NCBI RefSeq assembly: GCF_902506325.1
Contig: NZ_LR732330.1
Span: 310,001-374,000 of the forward strand
Length of the DNA stretch: 64,000 nt
DNA from: Limnobacter sp. 130
GTDB lineage: Bacteria > Pseudomonadota > Gammaproteobacteria > Burkholderiales > Burkholderiaceae_B
Direction: 5' to 3'
Below are positions 55,825-64,000 of this stretch, one piece after another. How positions within the stretch are numbered: the first letter of the stretch is position 1; every line of letters begins with the position of its first letter. The notes beneath the pieces are model-generated. The model worked only from the letters and a program-made list of their open reading frames with translations. It searched no databases and had not been told where the DNA came from. The translations under genes were made by a program, and so were the position numbers.

Positions 55825-56853
55825 CTACTGAATCAAAGTGCTGTCAAATGCATTCGACAGCTGATGACCAAGGGTGTGACCACTCAAAAACGCGTCTTCA
55901 ACACGCGCACCATTGAGCCAGTCACCGCAAGCACCCAACATGGATTCCTCGCTGAAATAACAGGGCATGCCCACCGGATTGCTGGGTAATGAATACAGCC
56001 AACGGTGTGCAGTCAAGGTCAAGGGTCCTTCAATCAATTGACCTGTCACATTGCAAAACACATCCAGCAGCATTTTGCCCACCTCATCGGCTGCATAATC
56101 TTGATGCAATCGGGACCAGTCTGCGGTGGCCTGCAACATCCAGCGATCACCCACCGCCCTGCCCGGTTTGGATGAATCGCGACAAATCCAGCCCAAAGGA
56201 CTGTCAACCACAAAAGCCCCATCGAAATCGACTTTGACCGCTTCGCGAGGAGTCAGCATAACCGACCACGTTACATTGGACTGAACACCGGAAGCCAGGC
56301 TTGCCAAAGGCTTGTGAATTTCATCAAACAGGGGAACAACCTGTTCTGCAGGCACCGCGCACACCACAGCATCAAAACCGGATTCAACCCGCACTGTGCC
56401 ATCACCAAGGTGAATAGTCAGTTGATAGGCACCATCCATGCGGGCCATTCCAGCCACTCTGCATTGCAGGCGAATATCCAACCCGTGAGCCATAAAACGC
56501 CCCAGGCTAGCCATGCCCGGCGTGCCAACCCATCGTGTTGTGGTGCTGTTGTGTGGAGAAGAAAACCCATAACCGAGATTGACGACCGTACCGGCCCAAG
56601 GCGCAACCGCTTGCGCTTTTTGAGCCTGCTCAACCAACTGAACAAAGGCTGGGGTCGATGCCTGAAAATACTGGGTTCCGTGATCAAAACCCAAGGGGGG
56701 TTCGACATCACGGTTCAACCAGCGCGTGGGCATGCGCCCGCCCGGACCACGACTTTTTTCAAATAAAGTAACTTCGTGGCCCTGCTGAACCAATTCTCTT
56801 GCGCATGCCAAACCCGACACACCCGAACCGATAATCGCAACTCTCTTCTTCAA
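55825..56853 (-). CDS. Renalase-like FAD-dependent oxidoreductase
   Basis: A 342-residue flavoprotein with the dinucleotide-binding start VAIIGSGVSGLACARELVQQ and FEKSRGPGGRMPTRW, which is the FAD-binding pattern of the renalase/amine-oxidase-like family. FDHGTQYFQA follows as expected. Bacterial renalase relatives oxidise isomeric dihydro forms of NAD(P); other family members are uncharacterised. The C-terminus ends with the FAD-contacting CGDWLNGARVEDAFLSG. It follows the CBS gene after 32 bases. Confidence 0.88.
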   Translation of the reverse strand: MKKRVAIIGSGVSGLACARELVQQGHEVTLFEKSRGPGGRMPTRWLNRDVEPPLGFDHGTQYFQASTPAFVQLVEQAQKAQAVAPWAGTVVNLGYGFSSPHNSTTTRWVGTPGMASLGRFMAHGLDIRLQCRVAGMARMDGAYQLTIHLGDGTVRVESGFDAVVCAVPAEQVVPLFDEIHKPLASLASGVQSNVTWSVMLTPREAVKVDFDGAFVVDSPLGWICRDSSKPGRAVGDRWMLQATADWSRLHQDYAADEVGKMLLDVFCNVTGQLIEGPLTLTAHRWLYSLPSNPVGMPCYFSEESMLGACGDWLNGARVEDAFLSGHTLGHQLSNAFDSTLIQ

Positions 56854-56885
56854 TTTAACACCACCTGTACTGCTTGGATTTCAAC

Positions 56886-57359
56886 TCAGTTACTGCTTTC
56901 TTCCATTGGCCAATCGCGAATATAGCCTTTCAGCATTTTGTTCTCGAACCCTTGCTCTTCGAGCACGGCCTTGGCCACATCGTGAAAAGAAATTACGCCA
57001 CACAGGGTGTTTCCATCCATCACCGGCAAATAACGCTGGTGGTTCTCAAGCATCAATTTTCGAAGACTGTCCACTTCCATATCCAGCGTGGCCACTGTGG
57101 GTTCTGTGTTCATCACTTCACGAACCACGATTTCTGCCACTGGCGGTGTGGGGCCTGTGCGGTGCTCTTTTTGCCGCTTGGCCAACACGCGAATTACTTC
57201 ACGGAAGGTTACGATGCCAGCCAGCACGCCTTTGTCCATGACCACCAAAGAGCCCACGTCATGATCAGCCATGGTGACAACACAATCCGATAAATTGGTT
57301 TCGGGAGTGACCGTAAAAAGCGTGTTGCCCTTCACGCGCAGGACTTCTTTAACTTGCAT
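56886..57359 (-). CDS. CBS-domain protein
   Basis: A 157-residue protein consisting of two CBS domains (roughly residues 10-75 and 85-145; GSLVVMDKGVLAGIVTFREVIRV and YLPVMDGNTLCGVISFHDVAKAVL). CBS pairs bind adenosyl nucleotides; the target is unknown. AGGAGG lies six bases before the ATG at 57357-57359; the GTG one codon earlier is less well spaced. A candidate promoter is at 57398-57425, and a 10-base palindrome AGAATATTCT (57372-57381) lies between them. Confidence 0.9.
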   Translation of the reverse strand: MQVKEVLRVKGNTLFTVTPETNLSDCVVTMADHDVGSLVVMDKGVLAGIVTFREVIRVLAKRQKEHRTGPTPPVAEIVVREVMNTEPTVATLDMEVDSLRKLMLENHQRYLPVMDGNTLCGVISFHDVAKAVLEEQGFENKMLKGYIRDWPMEESSN

Positions 57360-57397
57360 CACAAACCTCCTAGAATATTCTTATGGTCGTTTTATTC

Positions 57398-57425
57398 ATC
57401 CTACCCGAAATGCCACAGCTTTCAA
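57398..57425 (-). promoter_or_regulatory. Predicted sigma-70 promoter of the CBS gene
   Basis: TTGAAA and TAGGAT are separated by 16 bases on the minus strand, about 40 bases before the CBS gene. Read by eye; moderate match. Confidence 0.35.
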
Positions 57426-57510
57426 GTCCAAATTTCTGGGCAAATACAGGCCTGAAGCGGCAAGGGATGTAAACTACAACGATTAAAAATAAATAAATGG
57501 AGACATGGGC

Positions 57511-57825
57511 ATGCCAAAAACCGGAAACAGATTTCAAACTTTTGCTGATTTTTACCCGTTTTACCTGGCCGAGCACAACAACCTGATCTGCCGCAGACTG
57601 CATTTTGTGGGCTCAACACTGGCACTGGTGTGTTTGTTCAAATTGATCACCACCGGCCAACCAATGTGGCTGCTGTATGGTTTGTTGACCGGATATGCAT
57701 TTGCATGGGTGGGGCACTTCTTTTTCGAGAAGAACCGCCCCGCCACATTCAAATATCCGTTGTATAGCTTGATGGGTGACTGGGTCATGTACAAAGACAT
57801 TCTGACCCGCAAAATTCCGTTTTAA
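57511..57825 (+). CDS. DUF962 (Mpo1-like) membrane protein
   Basis: A 104-residue protein with two or three hydrophobic segments and the family blocks [25 protein letters not shown], then [26 protein letters not shown]. The yeast homologue Mpo1 is a 2-hydroxy fatty-acid dioxygenase that needs iron bound by His residues, and the His pairs here (HNN, RRLHF, GHFF) are placed similarly; bacterial function is unproven. ATG at 57511 has GGAG eight bases upstream; the ATG two codons earlier is too close. Its last four bases overlap the end of convergent der. Confidence 0.86.
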   Translation: MPKTGNRFQTFADFYPFYLAEHNNLICRRLHFVGSTLALVCLFKLITTGQPMWLLYGLLTGYAFAWVGHFFFEKNRPATFKYPLYSLMGDWVMYKDILTRKIPF

Positions 57826-59147
57826 TCCTTCTTGTCAAACGGGTTCACGTTGCTTCGGAATTCAACCCGAAGCGGCGTGCCATCGAGTTTGAAACGCTCA
57901 CGAATGCGGGTTTCCAGGTAACGTTTGTAATTGTCTGGAATGGCATCCAGCGCTGTGCCATGCACAATAACAATGGGTGGATTTTGGCCGCCCTGGTGCG
58001 CATAACGCAATTTCGGCCGGAAAATACCCTTGCGCGGAGGTTGCTGGTGCTCAACACACTCTTGAATCAGGCGTGTCAACTTCGGTGTAGACAGTTTTGC
58101 GAAAGCGGCTGCGTGCGCCTCGTCCACTGACTTCATCATGGCGGCGATGCCGAAAGGCTTGGTCGCCGATACATAGTGAAACTTGGCATAGTTCAAAAAG
58201 GTCAACTTGCGGCCCACTTCTGCCTTGATACGTTCTTTGCGATAGTCGTCCAGACTGTCCCACTTATTGACAGCCAGCACCAGCGAACGCCCTGCTTCTA
58301 CAATAAAGCCTGCAATTGACGCATCCTGATCAGAAATATCCTGCTGCGCATCCAGCATCAGAATGACCACATTCGCGTCTTCGATCGCCTGCAGGGTTTT
58401 GATCACAGAAAACTTTTCAACCGATTCGAACACTTTGCCACGTTTGCGCAAACCAGCAGTGTCAATCAGGGTGTAGGGCTTGTCGTTGCGTTCGAAATCA
58501 ATGTAAATGCTGTCTCGGGTGGTGCCGGGCAAATCGAAGGCAATCACGCGCTCTTCACCCAGCAAAGTGTTTACCATCGTCGACTTGCCCACATTGGGAC
58601 GACCGGCAATTGCAACTTTGATTCGTCGCCCGCCCTCATCATCTTCTGGCAACACCGGCAATTTTTCGCAGGCAATGTCCATCAATTGACGAACGCCATC
58701 CCCGTGACTGGCAGAAATGGTTTCCGGCTCGCCCAAACCCAGCTCGAAGAAATCGGCGGCAGCCATCGAGTGCGTGTAGCCCTCGGTTTTATTGACCACC
58801 AAAATCACTTCTCGCTTGGCTTTGCGCAGCTCTGCAGCAATCACGTGGTCATGAGGGGTTACACCCTGGCGACCATCCACAAGAAACAACACCAGATCAG
58901 ACTCAACAATGGCCTGCCTGCTTTGCTTGGCCATTTCAGCGTAAATGCCCTCTTTGGCGACAGGCTCAAGACCACCGGTGTCGACTACAAGGTATTCACG
59001 CGGACCAATACGCCCCAGGCCATAGTGGCGATCACGGGTTAAACCCGGCTGGTTGGCCACAAGGGCGTCTCTTGTTCGAGTCAAGCGATTGAACAATGTG
59101 GACTTACCCACGTTTGGGCGCCCAACCAGGGCAATGACAGGTTTCAT
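57822..59147 (-). CDS. der: Ribosome-assembly GTPase Der (EngA)
   Basis: A 441-residue protein with two tandem GTPase domains and a KH-like C-terminal domain. Both P-loops read GRPNVGKST (near residues 8 and 186), with DTGGLE and [10 protein letters not shown] as G3 motifs and NKTEG/NKWD as G4. Der acts in late assembly of the 50S ribosomal subunit. It follows bamB by eight bases. In many proteobacteria hfq and hflX come next; here a DUF962 gene on the other strand takes that place. Confidence 0.96.
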   Translation of the reverse strand: MKPVIALVGRPNVGKSTLFNRLTRTRDALVANQPGLTRDRHYGLGRIGPREYLVVDTGGLEPVAKEGIYAEMAKQSRQAIVESDLVLFLVDGRQGVTPHDHVIAAELRKAKREVILVVNKTEGYTHSMAAADFFELGLGEPETISASHGDGVRQLMDIACEKLPVLPEDDEGGRRIKVAIAGRPNVGKSTMVNTLLGEERVIAFDLPGTTRDSIYIDFERNDKPYTLIDTAGLRKRGKVFESVEKFSVIKTLQAIEDANVVILMLDAQQDISDQDASIAGFIVEAGRSLVLAVNKWDSLDDYRKERIKAEVGRKLTFLNYAKFHYVSATKPFGIAAMMKSVDEAHAAAFAKLSTPKLTRLIQECVEHQQPPRKGIFRPKLRYAHQGGQNPPIVIVHGTALDAIPDNYKRYLETRIRERFKLDGTPLRVEFRSNVNPFDKKD

Positions 59148-59155
59148 GTTTTACT

Positions 59156-60334
59156 TTACTGGACAGATATCAGGGCCACACTGCCGCCACGCGATTGCGC
59201 AATCAGCGCATCGGTTTCAGCAGGCACCGGCTGGCTGGTCAAGGCGGTTGAACCCACTCTTGTTCGCGCAATGGTTTTGCCGGTGTCTCGATCAATGAAA
59301 TGAACATAACCTTCGTAGTCACCCACGGCCACGGCACGGCCAATGACGGTCGGCGTGGTAGGCTGGCGGCGCTGGAAATTTTCAATTTTCCAAACCTGCT
59401 TGCCGCCACTGCGGGAGAATGCGAATAAATCGCCCAGTTCATTGGGGGCGATCAGGTAACGGTCGTCTACGGAGGCACCGCTGGGTGCGGAAAAATCGCT
59501 TGTCCAGATAGGGCGTGCACTCACGGAATCCAGGCAACCTACCTTGCCTTGAAACGCAGCCGCACACACTTCGCGGAAGTTGTAGATTGGCGTGCCGGTC
59601 ACATCAGTAATGCGTTCAATTTCAGTGGTGCCGCTGGGCGTGGCCAAAGTACCTTCCCAAACCACGGTGCCCGTGCTCAGGTCAAGTGCAACCAAACGAC
59701 CACCCGGGAAACCGGCATACACGCGTGCATTGTTCACATCCACAGGCGTATTGACGCGCAGGGTCAGCGGTGGCAATTGGCGTGTGTACTTCCAGCGTTG
59801 TGCACCGTTCGACGCAGAATAAGCAATCACAGAGAAATCAATGCCGCGAACCAGGATAGTGCCGGCAGCACCCACGGGCACACTGCTTACATCGGCACCC
59901 ACACCGACTTGCCATTTTTGTTTGCCGTTGGCATCAAACGCAACCAGGTTATTGTTCGCGTCGATCACAGCAATGGTGTCAAGCGTCGCGGCAACACCCG
60001 CTTTCAGCTTCGTGCCTACTTTCACTTTCCATTTTGTTTTGCCCGTGGCCTTGTCAATTGCCACCAACTGACCTTCTTCCGACGCGGCATACACGGTGGA
60101 GTCGAGCAACACCGGTGTAAAACTGCCCTGCTCAGAATCACCAACATCCACAGACCAGGCATTTGCAACTTTCAGTTGTGAAGTAAAGGGCTGCAATTCA
60201 GCAGGCTTTACGGCGCTGTTACCAAATGGGTTCAGGCTGCTCATGGTCGAACTGATTGCAGCACAACCGCCCAGCAAGGCCAGAACCGTTACAAGGGATG
60301 AGACTTTGATGGCTTGCTTCATTGGCGTACTCAT
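59156..60334 (-). CDS. bamB: Outer-membrane assembly lipoprotein BamB
   Basis: A 392-residue lipoprotein with a signal peptide ending LALLGGCAA (Cys24) and an eight-bladed beta-propeller of PQQ-like repeats (for example AIDKATGKTKWKVKVG and ALDLSTGTVVWEGTL). BamB belongs to the BAM complex that inserts outer-membrane proteins. The ATG overlaps the yfgM stop (TAATG), with GGAG eight bases upstream, so translation is coupled. It fits the usual hisS-yfgM-bamB-der order. Confidence 0.95.
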   Translation of the reverse strand: MSTPMKQAIKVSSLVTVLALLGGCAAISSTMSSLNPFGNSAVKPAELQPFTSQLKVANAWSVDVGDSEQGSFTPVLLDSTVYAASEEGQLVAIDKATGKTKWKVKVGTKLKAGVAATLDTIAVIDANNNLVAFDANGKQKWQVGVGADVSSVPVGAAGTILVRGIDFSVIAYSASNGAQRWKYTRQLPPLTLRVNTPVDVNNARVYAGFPGGRLVALDLSTGTVVWEGTLATPSGTTEIERITDVTGTPIYNFREVCAAAFQGKVGCLDSVSARPIWTSDFSAPSGASVDDRYLIAPNELGDLFAFSRSGGKQVWKIENFQRRQPTTPTVIGRAVAVGDYEGYVHFIDRDTGKTIARTRVGSTALTSQPVPAETDALIAQSRGGSVALISVQ

Positions 60335-60975
60335 TATTTGGTCTCCAGTTTGGGCAAGGCGCTAATTTTGCGCTCGATTACTTGCTTCCATGGGCTGTCT
60401 GCCTGAATGGTAGCAAGCGCCAACTCATACTCCTTGCGAGCTGTTGCCACATCTTTCTGGGCCAGGGCCAGATCGCCCAAGCGATCATGAAACAGGCCTT
60501 CAAAACCAGGATAATTGTCACTTAAAGCGGCTTTGGCACCGTCGAAATCAGATTGTTCGATCAAAATGCCAGCCAGCATCAGTCGGGCAGTGGCCGCATA
60601 TTCATCCAGCTTGGCTTCTTCAGAAGCCCACTTCAGTGATTCTTTGGCCTCATCGAGCTTGCCTTCGTCAAAAAAAGCCTTGGCTGCAATCAGGGCACCG
60701 CGTTGTGCGTAAGGTGAACCCGCATGATCCTCGATCAAGGTTTTCTGAGTTTGCCCCACCAGGTCGATATTGCCCTCTCGCGAGGCCGCCTCCAAACGTT
60801 CGTAGACCACAACCGCTTCTGTGGACTGGCGCGTTTGCCACCATTTCCAACCGTTGTTCAAGGCAAAGGCACCGAACACAAGAATCAACACGGTCAGAAT
60901 AAAACTGCCGTATTTGGACCAGAATGCCTTCAAACTGGCCAGTTGTTCTTGTTCTTCAAGGCTGTATCGACTCAA
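60334..60975 (-). CDS. yfgM: YfgM family ancillary SecYEG translocon protein
   Basis: A 213-residue protein with a cytoplasmic start ([18 protein letters not shown]), one membrane helix ([17 protein letters not shown]) and a periplasmic TPR-like domain. E. coli YfgM binds SecYEG and PpiD and helps periplasmic chaperoning. The start is a TTG that shares TTGA with the hisS stop codon, with GGAGAGGAG immediately upstream, so translation is coupled on both sides. Confidence 0.9.
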   Translation of the reverse strand: MSRYSLEEQEQLASLKAFWSKYGSFILTVLILVFGAFALNNGWKWWQTRQSTEAVVVYERLEAASREGNIDLVGQTQKTLIEDHAGSPYAQRGALIAAKAFFDEGKLDEAKESLKWASEEAKLDEYAATARLMLAGILIEQSDFDGAKAALSDNYPGFEGLFHDRLGDLALAQKDVATARKEYELALATIQADSPWKQVIERKISALPKLETK

Positions 60976-62297
60976 GACTCCTCTCCTTCTCCGTAAAGCA
61001 GACCGAAAATGGCTTCGGCCAATCCCTCTTGTTTGAATTCTTCCTGTTTGCTTTCACCACGCAGCAATTTGACTGCCGCAGTGCCTGCATTCAATTCGTT
61101 CTCACCCAGAATAACCGCCACAGCTGCGCCGCTGATATCGGCACGCTTCATCTGGCTTTTAAATCCACCACCGCCTGCGTGCAATACCACCGCAAAACCT
61201 GCATCCCGAAGCTCTTCAGCCAGAGTAAATGCGCGGCGGGAGGTGCCCTCACCCTGGTGAACAACGTACACATCCAGATCTGCAGTGTCATCGGGCTGAT
61301 TCACTTCGAGGTACAACTCGAGCAAACGTTCCAGGCCAATTGCAAATCCAATGGCAGGCGTGGGTTTTCCACCCAGAACTTCGATCAAACCATCGTATCG
61401 ACCACCGCCACAGATAGTACCCTGTGTTCCCAATGCGTCGGTGATCCACTCGAACACGGTGAGGTTGTAGTAATCCAGACCACGAACCAAACGCGGATTC
61501 TCGATGTACTGCACACCTGCGTCGTCGAGCAGACGTTTCACACCCTGATAGTGAACCAGCGATTCTGCGCCCAGAAACTCGGACAGGCGCGGCGCTCCGT
61601 TAACCATGTCTTGCATGGCTGGATTTTTGGTGTCCAGAATGCGCAATGGATTGCTGTGCAGGCGCCGTTTGGCATCTTCATCGAGCAATTCAGTGTGTGC
61701 TTCAAAATAAGTAATCAAAGCCTGGCGATGAGCCAAACGTTCTGGCGCTTCGCCCAGGCAGTTAATTTCAAGCCGCACGTCTTCAAGGCCCATTTCACGC
61801 CACAGGCGTGAAAGCATGACGATCAGTTCTGCATCAATATCGGGGCCAGCGAAGCCCAAGGCTTCGACATCAAGCTGGTGAAATTGACGATAACGACCGC
61901 GCTGGGGGCGCTCATGGCGGAACACTGGCCCCATGGAGTACACACGCTGGGGCGCTGCATAGGTCAAATTGTGCTGGATGGTGGCGCGTGCAATACCGGC
62001 CGTGAATTCTGGCCTCAGCGTGAGTTCATCGCCATTCAAGCGATCCACAAAGCTGAACATCTCTTTTTCAACAATGTCGGTGACTTCACCAATGCCACGG
62101 CGAAACAGCGACGTAGGTTCAAGTACAGGCGTTTTAATCAAACGGTAGCCATAGGAAGTCAACCATTCGCGCAGCATGACCTCAAGGTTTTCCCAGTGAA
62201 TGCCCTCTACAGGCAATACATCGTTCATGCCCTTAACGGATTGAAGACGGGGTTGCTTCTTGGCTTTGGATTGTTCCGGCGACTCAGGATGACTCAT
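60972..62297 (-). CDS. hisS: Histidyl-tRNA synthetase
   Basis: A 441-residue class II synthetase. [10 protein letters not shown] opens the conserved part, [25 protein letters not shown] is the motif 1 region, [24 protein letters not shown] is motif 2, and [15 protein letters not shown] and [14 protein letters not shown] are the histidine-specific blocks. The longest frame begins at a TTG at 62309; the ATG at 62295-62297 is preferred, though no strong ribosome binding site is seen for either. It sits 50 bases after ispG. Confidence 0.95.
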   Translation of the reverse strand: MSHPESPEQSKAKKQPRLQSVKGMNDVLPVEGIHWENLEVMLREWLTSYGYRLIKTPVLEPTSLFRRGIGEVTDIVEKEMFSFVDRLNGDELTLRPEFTAGIARATIQHNLTYAAPQRVYSMGPVFRHERPQRGRYRQFHQLDVEALGFAGPDIDAELIVMLSRLWREMGLEDVRLEINCLGEAPERLAHRQALITYFEAHTELLDEDAKRRLHSNPLRILDTKNPAMQDMVNGAPRLSEFLGAESLVHYQGVKRLLDDAGVQYIENPRLVRGLDYYNLTVFEWITDALGTQGTICGGGRYDGLIEVLGGKPTPAIGFAIGLERLLELYLEVNQPDDTADLDVYVVHQGEGTSRRAFTLAEELRDAGFAVVLHAGGGGFKSQMKRADISGAAVAVILGENELNAGTAAVKLLRGESKQEEFKQEGLAEAIFGLLYGEGEES

Positions 62298-62347
62298 TGA
62301 CGCATTCAACTTAATTTCTCAACCCGGTATTGTCGCCTATTCTTGGG

Positions 62348-63595
62348 CTACTTGTTGCCGCCAGCGTACCTTTGCTCAACATAACGCTGCACAATTGCCT
62401 GAAATTCCTGGGCAATATTCTCACCCTTCAGTGTCACCGTGCGCTTTCCGTCCAAAAACACAGGTGCTGATGGTGCTTCGCCGGTACCAGGCAAGGAAAT
62501 ACCAATGTCGGCATGCTTGCTTTCACCGGGGCCATTCACCACGCAACCCATCACAGCAACTTTCATTTCTTCAACACCCACGTATTGATTTTTCCAAATG
62601 GGCATTTGGTCACGAAGATAGGTTTGAATTTGATCGGCCAACTCTTGAAATACAGTACTGGTGGTGCGGCCGCAGCCCGGGCAGGCAATAACTTGTGGCG
62701 TAAAGGCACGCAAGCCAAGGGACTGCAAAATTTCCTGACCAACCAGGACTTCCTTGCAGCGGTCGCCATTGGGCTCAGGGGTTAGCGACACTCGAATGGT
62801 GTCGCCAATTCCCTCTTGCAACAACACAGACAAAGCCGAGGTCGACGCCACAATTCCTTTGGTGCCCATACCCGCCTCGGTCAAGCCAAGGTGCAAGGGA
62901 AACTCGCTTCGACCAGCCAATTCACGGTACACAGCAATCAGGTCTTGCACCTGACTTACCTTGCACGACAATATAATTTTATTGGCTGGCAAACCAAGCT
63001 CAACGGCTTTGTGGGCACTACTCACAGCCGACTCAATCAGGGCCTGGTACATCAGCTGTTGCGCTGGCAGTGGATCGGGTTTTTTACCGTTTTCATCCAT
63101 CATCCGGGCCAACAGGTTTTGGTCCAGGCTGCCCCAGTTCACGCCAATGCGCACTGGCTTGTCGTGCTCGGCCGCAATCGCAATCATGGCGGCAAAGTTG
63201 TCGTCTCGCGAACGGGATGAGCCCACGTTGCCAGGGTTAATTCGGTACTTCGACAAGGCCTTTGCGCAATCTGGATACTTTTGCAACAACAAATGGCCGT
63301 TGTAATGAAAATCACCCACCAAAGGTACAGGGATCCGCATCTTGTCCAACTGCTCACGAATGTAAGGCACGGCTTGTGCAGAGGCATCGTTGTTCACTGT
63401 AATTCGAACCATCTCGCTGCCGGCAAGATAAAGGGCCTTGATCTGCAAGGCAGTGTTCAAAGCATCTGCCGTGTCAGTGTTGGTCATCGACTGCACCAAC
63501 ACGGGCGCGCCGCCGCCAATGGACACGACGTGTTCTTTCCAGCGGACATCCACTTGATGGGTTTTTTGTCGCTTCAAGGGGGTATTTGGAATCAC
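62348..63595 (-). CDS. ispG: 4-hydroxy-3-methylbut-2-enyl diphosphate synthase (flavodoxin)
   Basis: A 415-residue 4Fe-4S enzyme of the MEP isoprenoid pathway. The start region [30 protein letters not shown], then the Cys ligands in [11 protein letters not shown] and [11 protein letters not shown] with the catalytic Glu are conserved. The GTG start is the best candidate; its ribosome binding site is weak. Order rodZ-ispG-hisS is conserved in proteobacteria. Confidence 0.95.
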   Translation of the reverse strand: MIPNTPLKRQKTHQVDVRWKEHVVSIGGGAPVLVQSMTNTDTADALNTALQIKALYLAGSEMVRITVNNDASAQAVPYIREQLDKMRIPVPLVGDFHYNGHLLLQKYPDCAKALSKYRINPGNVGSSRSRDDNFAAMIAIAAEHDKPVRIGVNWGSLDQNLLARMMDENGKKPDPLPAQQLMYQALIESAVSSAHKAVELGLPANKIILSCKVSQVQDLIAVYRELAGRSEFPLHLGLTEAGMGTKGIVASTSALSVLLQEGIGDTIRVSLTPEPNGDRCKEVLVGQEILQSLGLRAFTPQVIACPGCGRTTSTVFQELADQIQTYLRDQMPIWKNQYVGVEEMKVAVMGCVVNGPGESKHADIGISLPGTGEAPSAPVFLDGKRTVTLKGENIAQEFQAIVQRYVEQRYAGGNK

Positions 63596-63636
63596 GATGA
63601 ACTTCTGGCGAGATAAAAACAGGTTGCTGACAAAAT

Positions 63637-63652
63637 GGGGGGCACTACCCCC
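63637..63652 (-). terminator. Hairpin between rodZ and ispG
   Basis: GGGGG-TAGTG-CCCCC on the minus strand is followed by CATTTT. It lies in the 65-base gap before ispG and may partly end or attenuate the rodZ transcript; the U-tract is weak. Confidence 0.35.
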
Positions 63653-63660
63653 AAATGATT

Positions 63661-64000
63661 TTACTGAACAGTAATCCGTGCAACTTCACCGCGAATGGAC
63701 GAAGTTAGATCAACTGGTTTTCCGTTGCTTGACACATTCACTGCCGTGGCATTGCCAACAATCAGCTTGAATGGAGCCAAACCCTTCACTTCCAGGTTGC
63801 TGCCACCATCGTTAAGCTGGGAAATCAACACCTTGTCGTTTGCATCGCGCACGGTAACCCAGGATTGTTCCTGGAAATTAAAGCGCAACACACCTTCCGA
63901 ACCGCTGGCCACCGGTGGCACCACAGCGGCAGGCGCGGCAGCTTCAGCCGCTGGCGCAGAGACTGCGGGTGCAGGAGCTGCGGGCGCAGCTACCGCAGGC
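63661..64000 (-). CDS. rodZ: RodZ-like cytoskeletal protein, C-terminal part (runs off the window)
   Basis: The frame is open to the window edge. The visible 112 residues are an Ala/Pro-rich linker of about 26 residues followed by a DUF4115-type beta domain ([51 protein letters not shown]). This is the periplasmic end of RodZ, the MreB-linked cell-shape protein; the cytoplasmic helix-turn-helix and membrane helix lie outside the window. Position next to ispG supports the call. Confidence 0.88.
   Translation of the reverse strand, partial: PAVAAPAAPAPAVSAPAAEAAAPAAVVPPVASGSEGVLRFNFQEQSWVTVRDANDKVLISQLNDGGSNLEVKGLAPFKLIVGNATAVNVSSNGKPVDLTSSIRGEVARITVQ

Noticed and set aside
60924-61811. 295-codon open frame on the plus strand
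   Set aside because: Antisense to hisS and yfgM; no recognisable domain, and the composition is that of a reversed coding frame.

Overview
The window looks like chromosomal DNA from a betaproteobacterium of the order Burkholderiales. The evidence is the gene order truA-trpF-trpB-trpA-accD-folC-SPOR-cvpA-purF, leuC-entericidin-leuD-leuB-asd-fimV, rodZ-ispG-hisS-yfgM-bamB-der, an flhDC pair, and a two-gene cyanophycin synthetase locus with its ABC transporter and DUF1854 partner. The moderate GC content and overall style recall Limnobacter-like Burkholderiales, but that genus guess rests on memory, not on a search. I see no insertion sequence, prophage, plasmid gene, rRNA or CRISPR array. Coding density is very high and no stretch above about 210 bases lacks a gene or RNA.

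Layout. 1-4.6 kb (minus): start of an asparaginase, rmuC, a truncated haemoglobin, and an FtsX/YbbP-type permease. 4.9-9.0 kb (plus): fadH, a DUF4442 hotdog protein, an iron-dependent alcohol dehydrogenase and a second hotdog thioesterase. 9.1-12.9 kb (minus): mnmH, a DEDDh exonuclease and a cyclic-nucleotide/CBS/DUF294 protein. 13.0-19.4 kb: a YkgJ cysteine-cluster protein, the pxpBCA 5-oxoprolinase genes, an hsp20 gene with a heat-shock-type promoter, a YchJ-like protein, an amidase and an alpha/beta hydrolase. 19.5-20.5 kb: flhDC without other flagellar genes. 20.5-28.1 kb: the cyanophycin locus, with DUF1854 and ABC transporter genes divergent from two cyanophycin synthetases, the first of which lacks the Mur-ligase P-loop. 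28.1-31.0 kb: norR divergent from hmp. Three perfect NorR-type sites lie between them, with a sigma-54 promoter facing hmp. 31.0-34.3 kb: a stand-alone receiver, a BON protein, a convergent overlapping NarL-type regulator and CHASE3 histidine kinase, and a 55-residue DUF1328 membrane protein. 34.5-36.9 kb: a lipid-kinase-like protein, tRNA-Ser(GCU) and lysC. 37.0-52.3 kb (minus): an almost unbroken amino-acid, purine, folate and fatty-acid run from leuC to purF. 52.5-57.8 kb: an M48 lipoprotein protease, an MFS transporter, aroC, a renalase-like oxidoreductase, a CBS protein and a DUF962 protein. 57.8-64.0 kb (minus): der, bamB, yfgM, hisS, ispG and the end of rodZ.

How it fits together. Most genes are core housekeeping. 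The accessory or less understood parts are the cyanophycin locus (nitrogen/carbon storage with an uncharacterised exporter-like pair), the NO-detoxification switch, the fadH lipid cluster and the two-component genes. Small genes I found by reading the minus strand directly are the entericidin lipoprotein (50788-50925) and the DUF1328 protein (34123-34290). Several starts were moved inward from the longest ORF on the basis of ribosome binding sites and family N-termini; these are noted per entry. Promoters, hairpins and operators were read by eye and are predictions.
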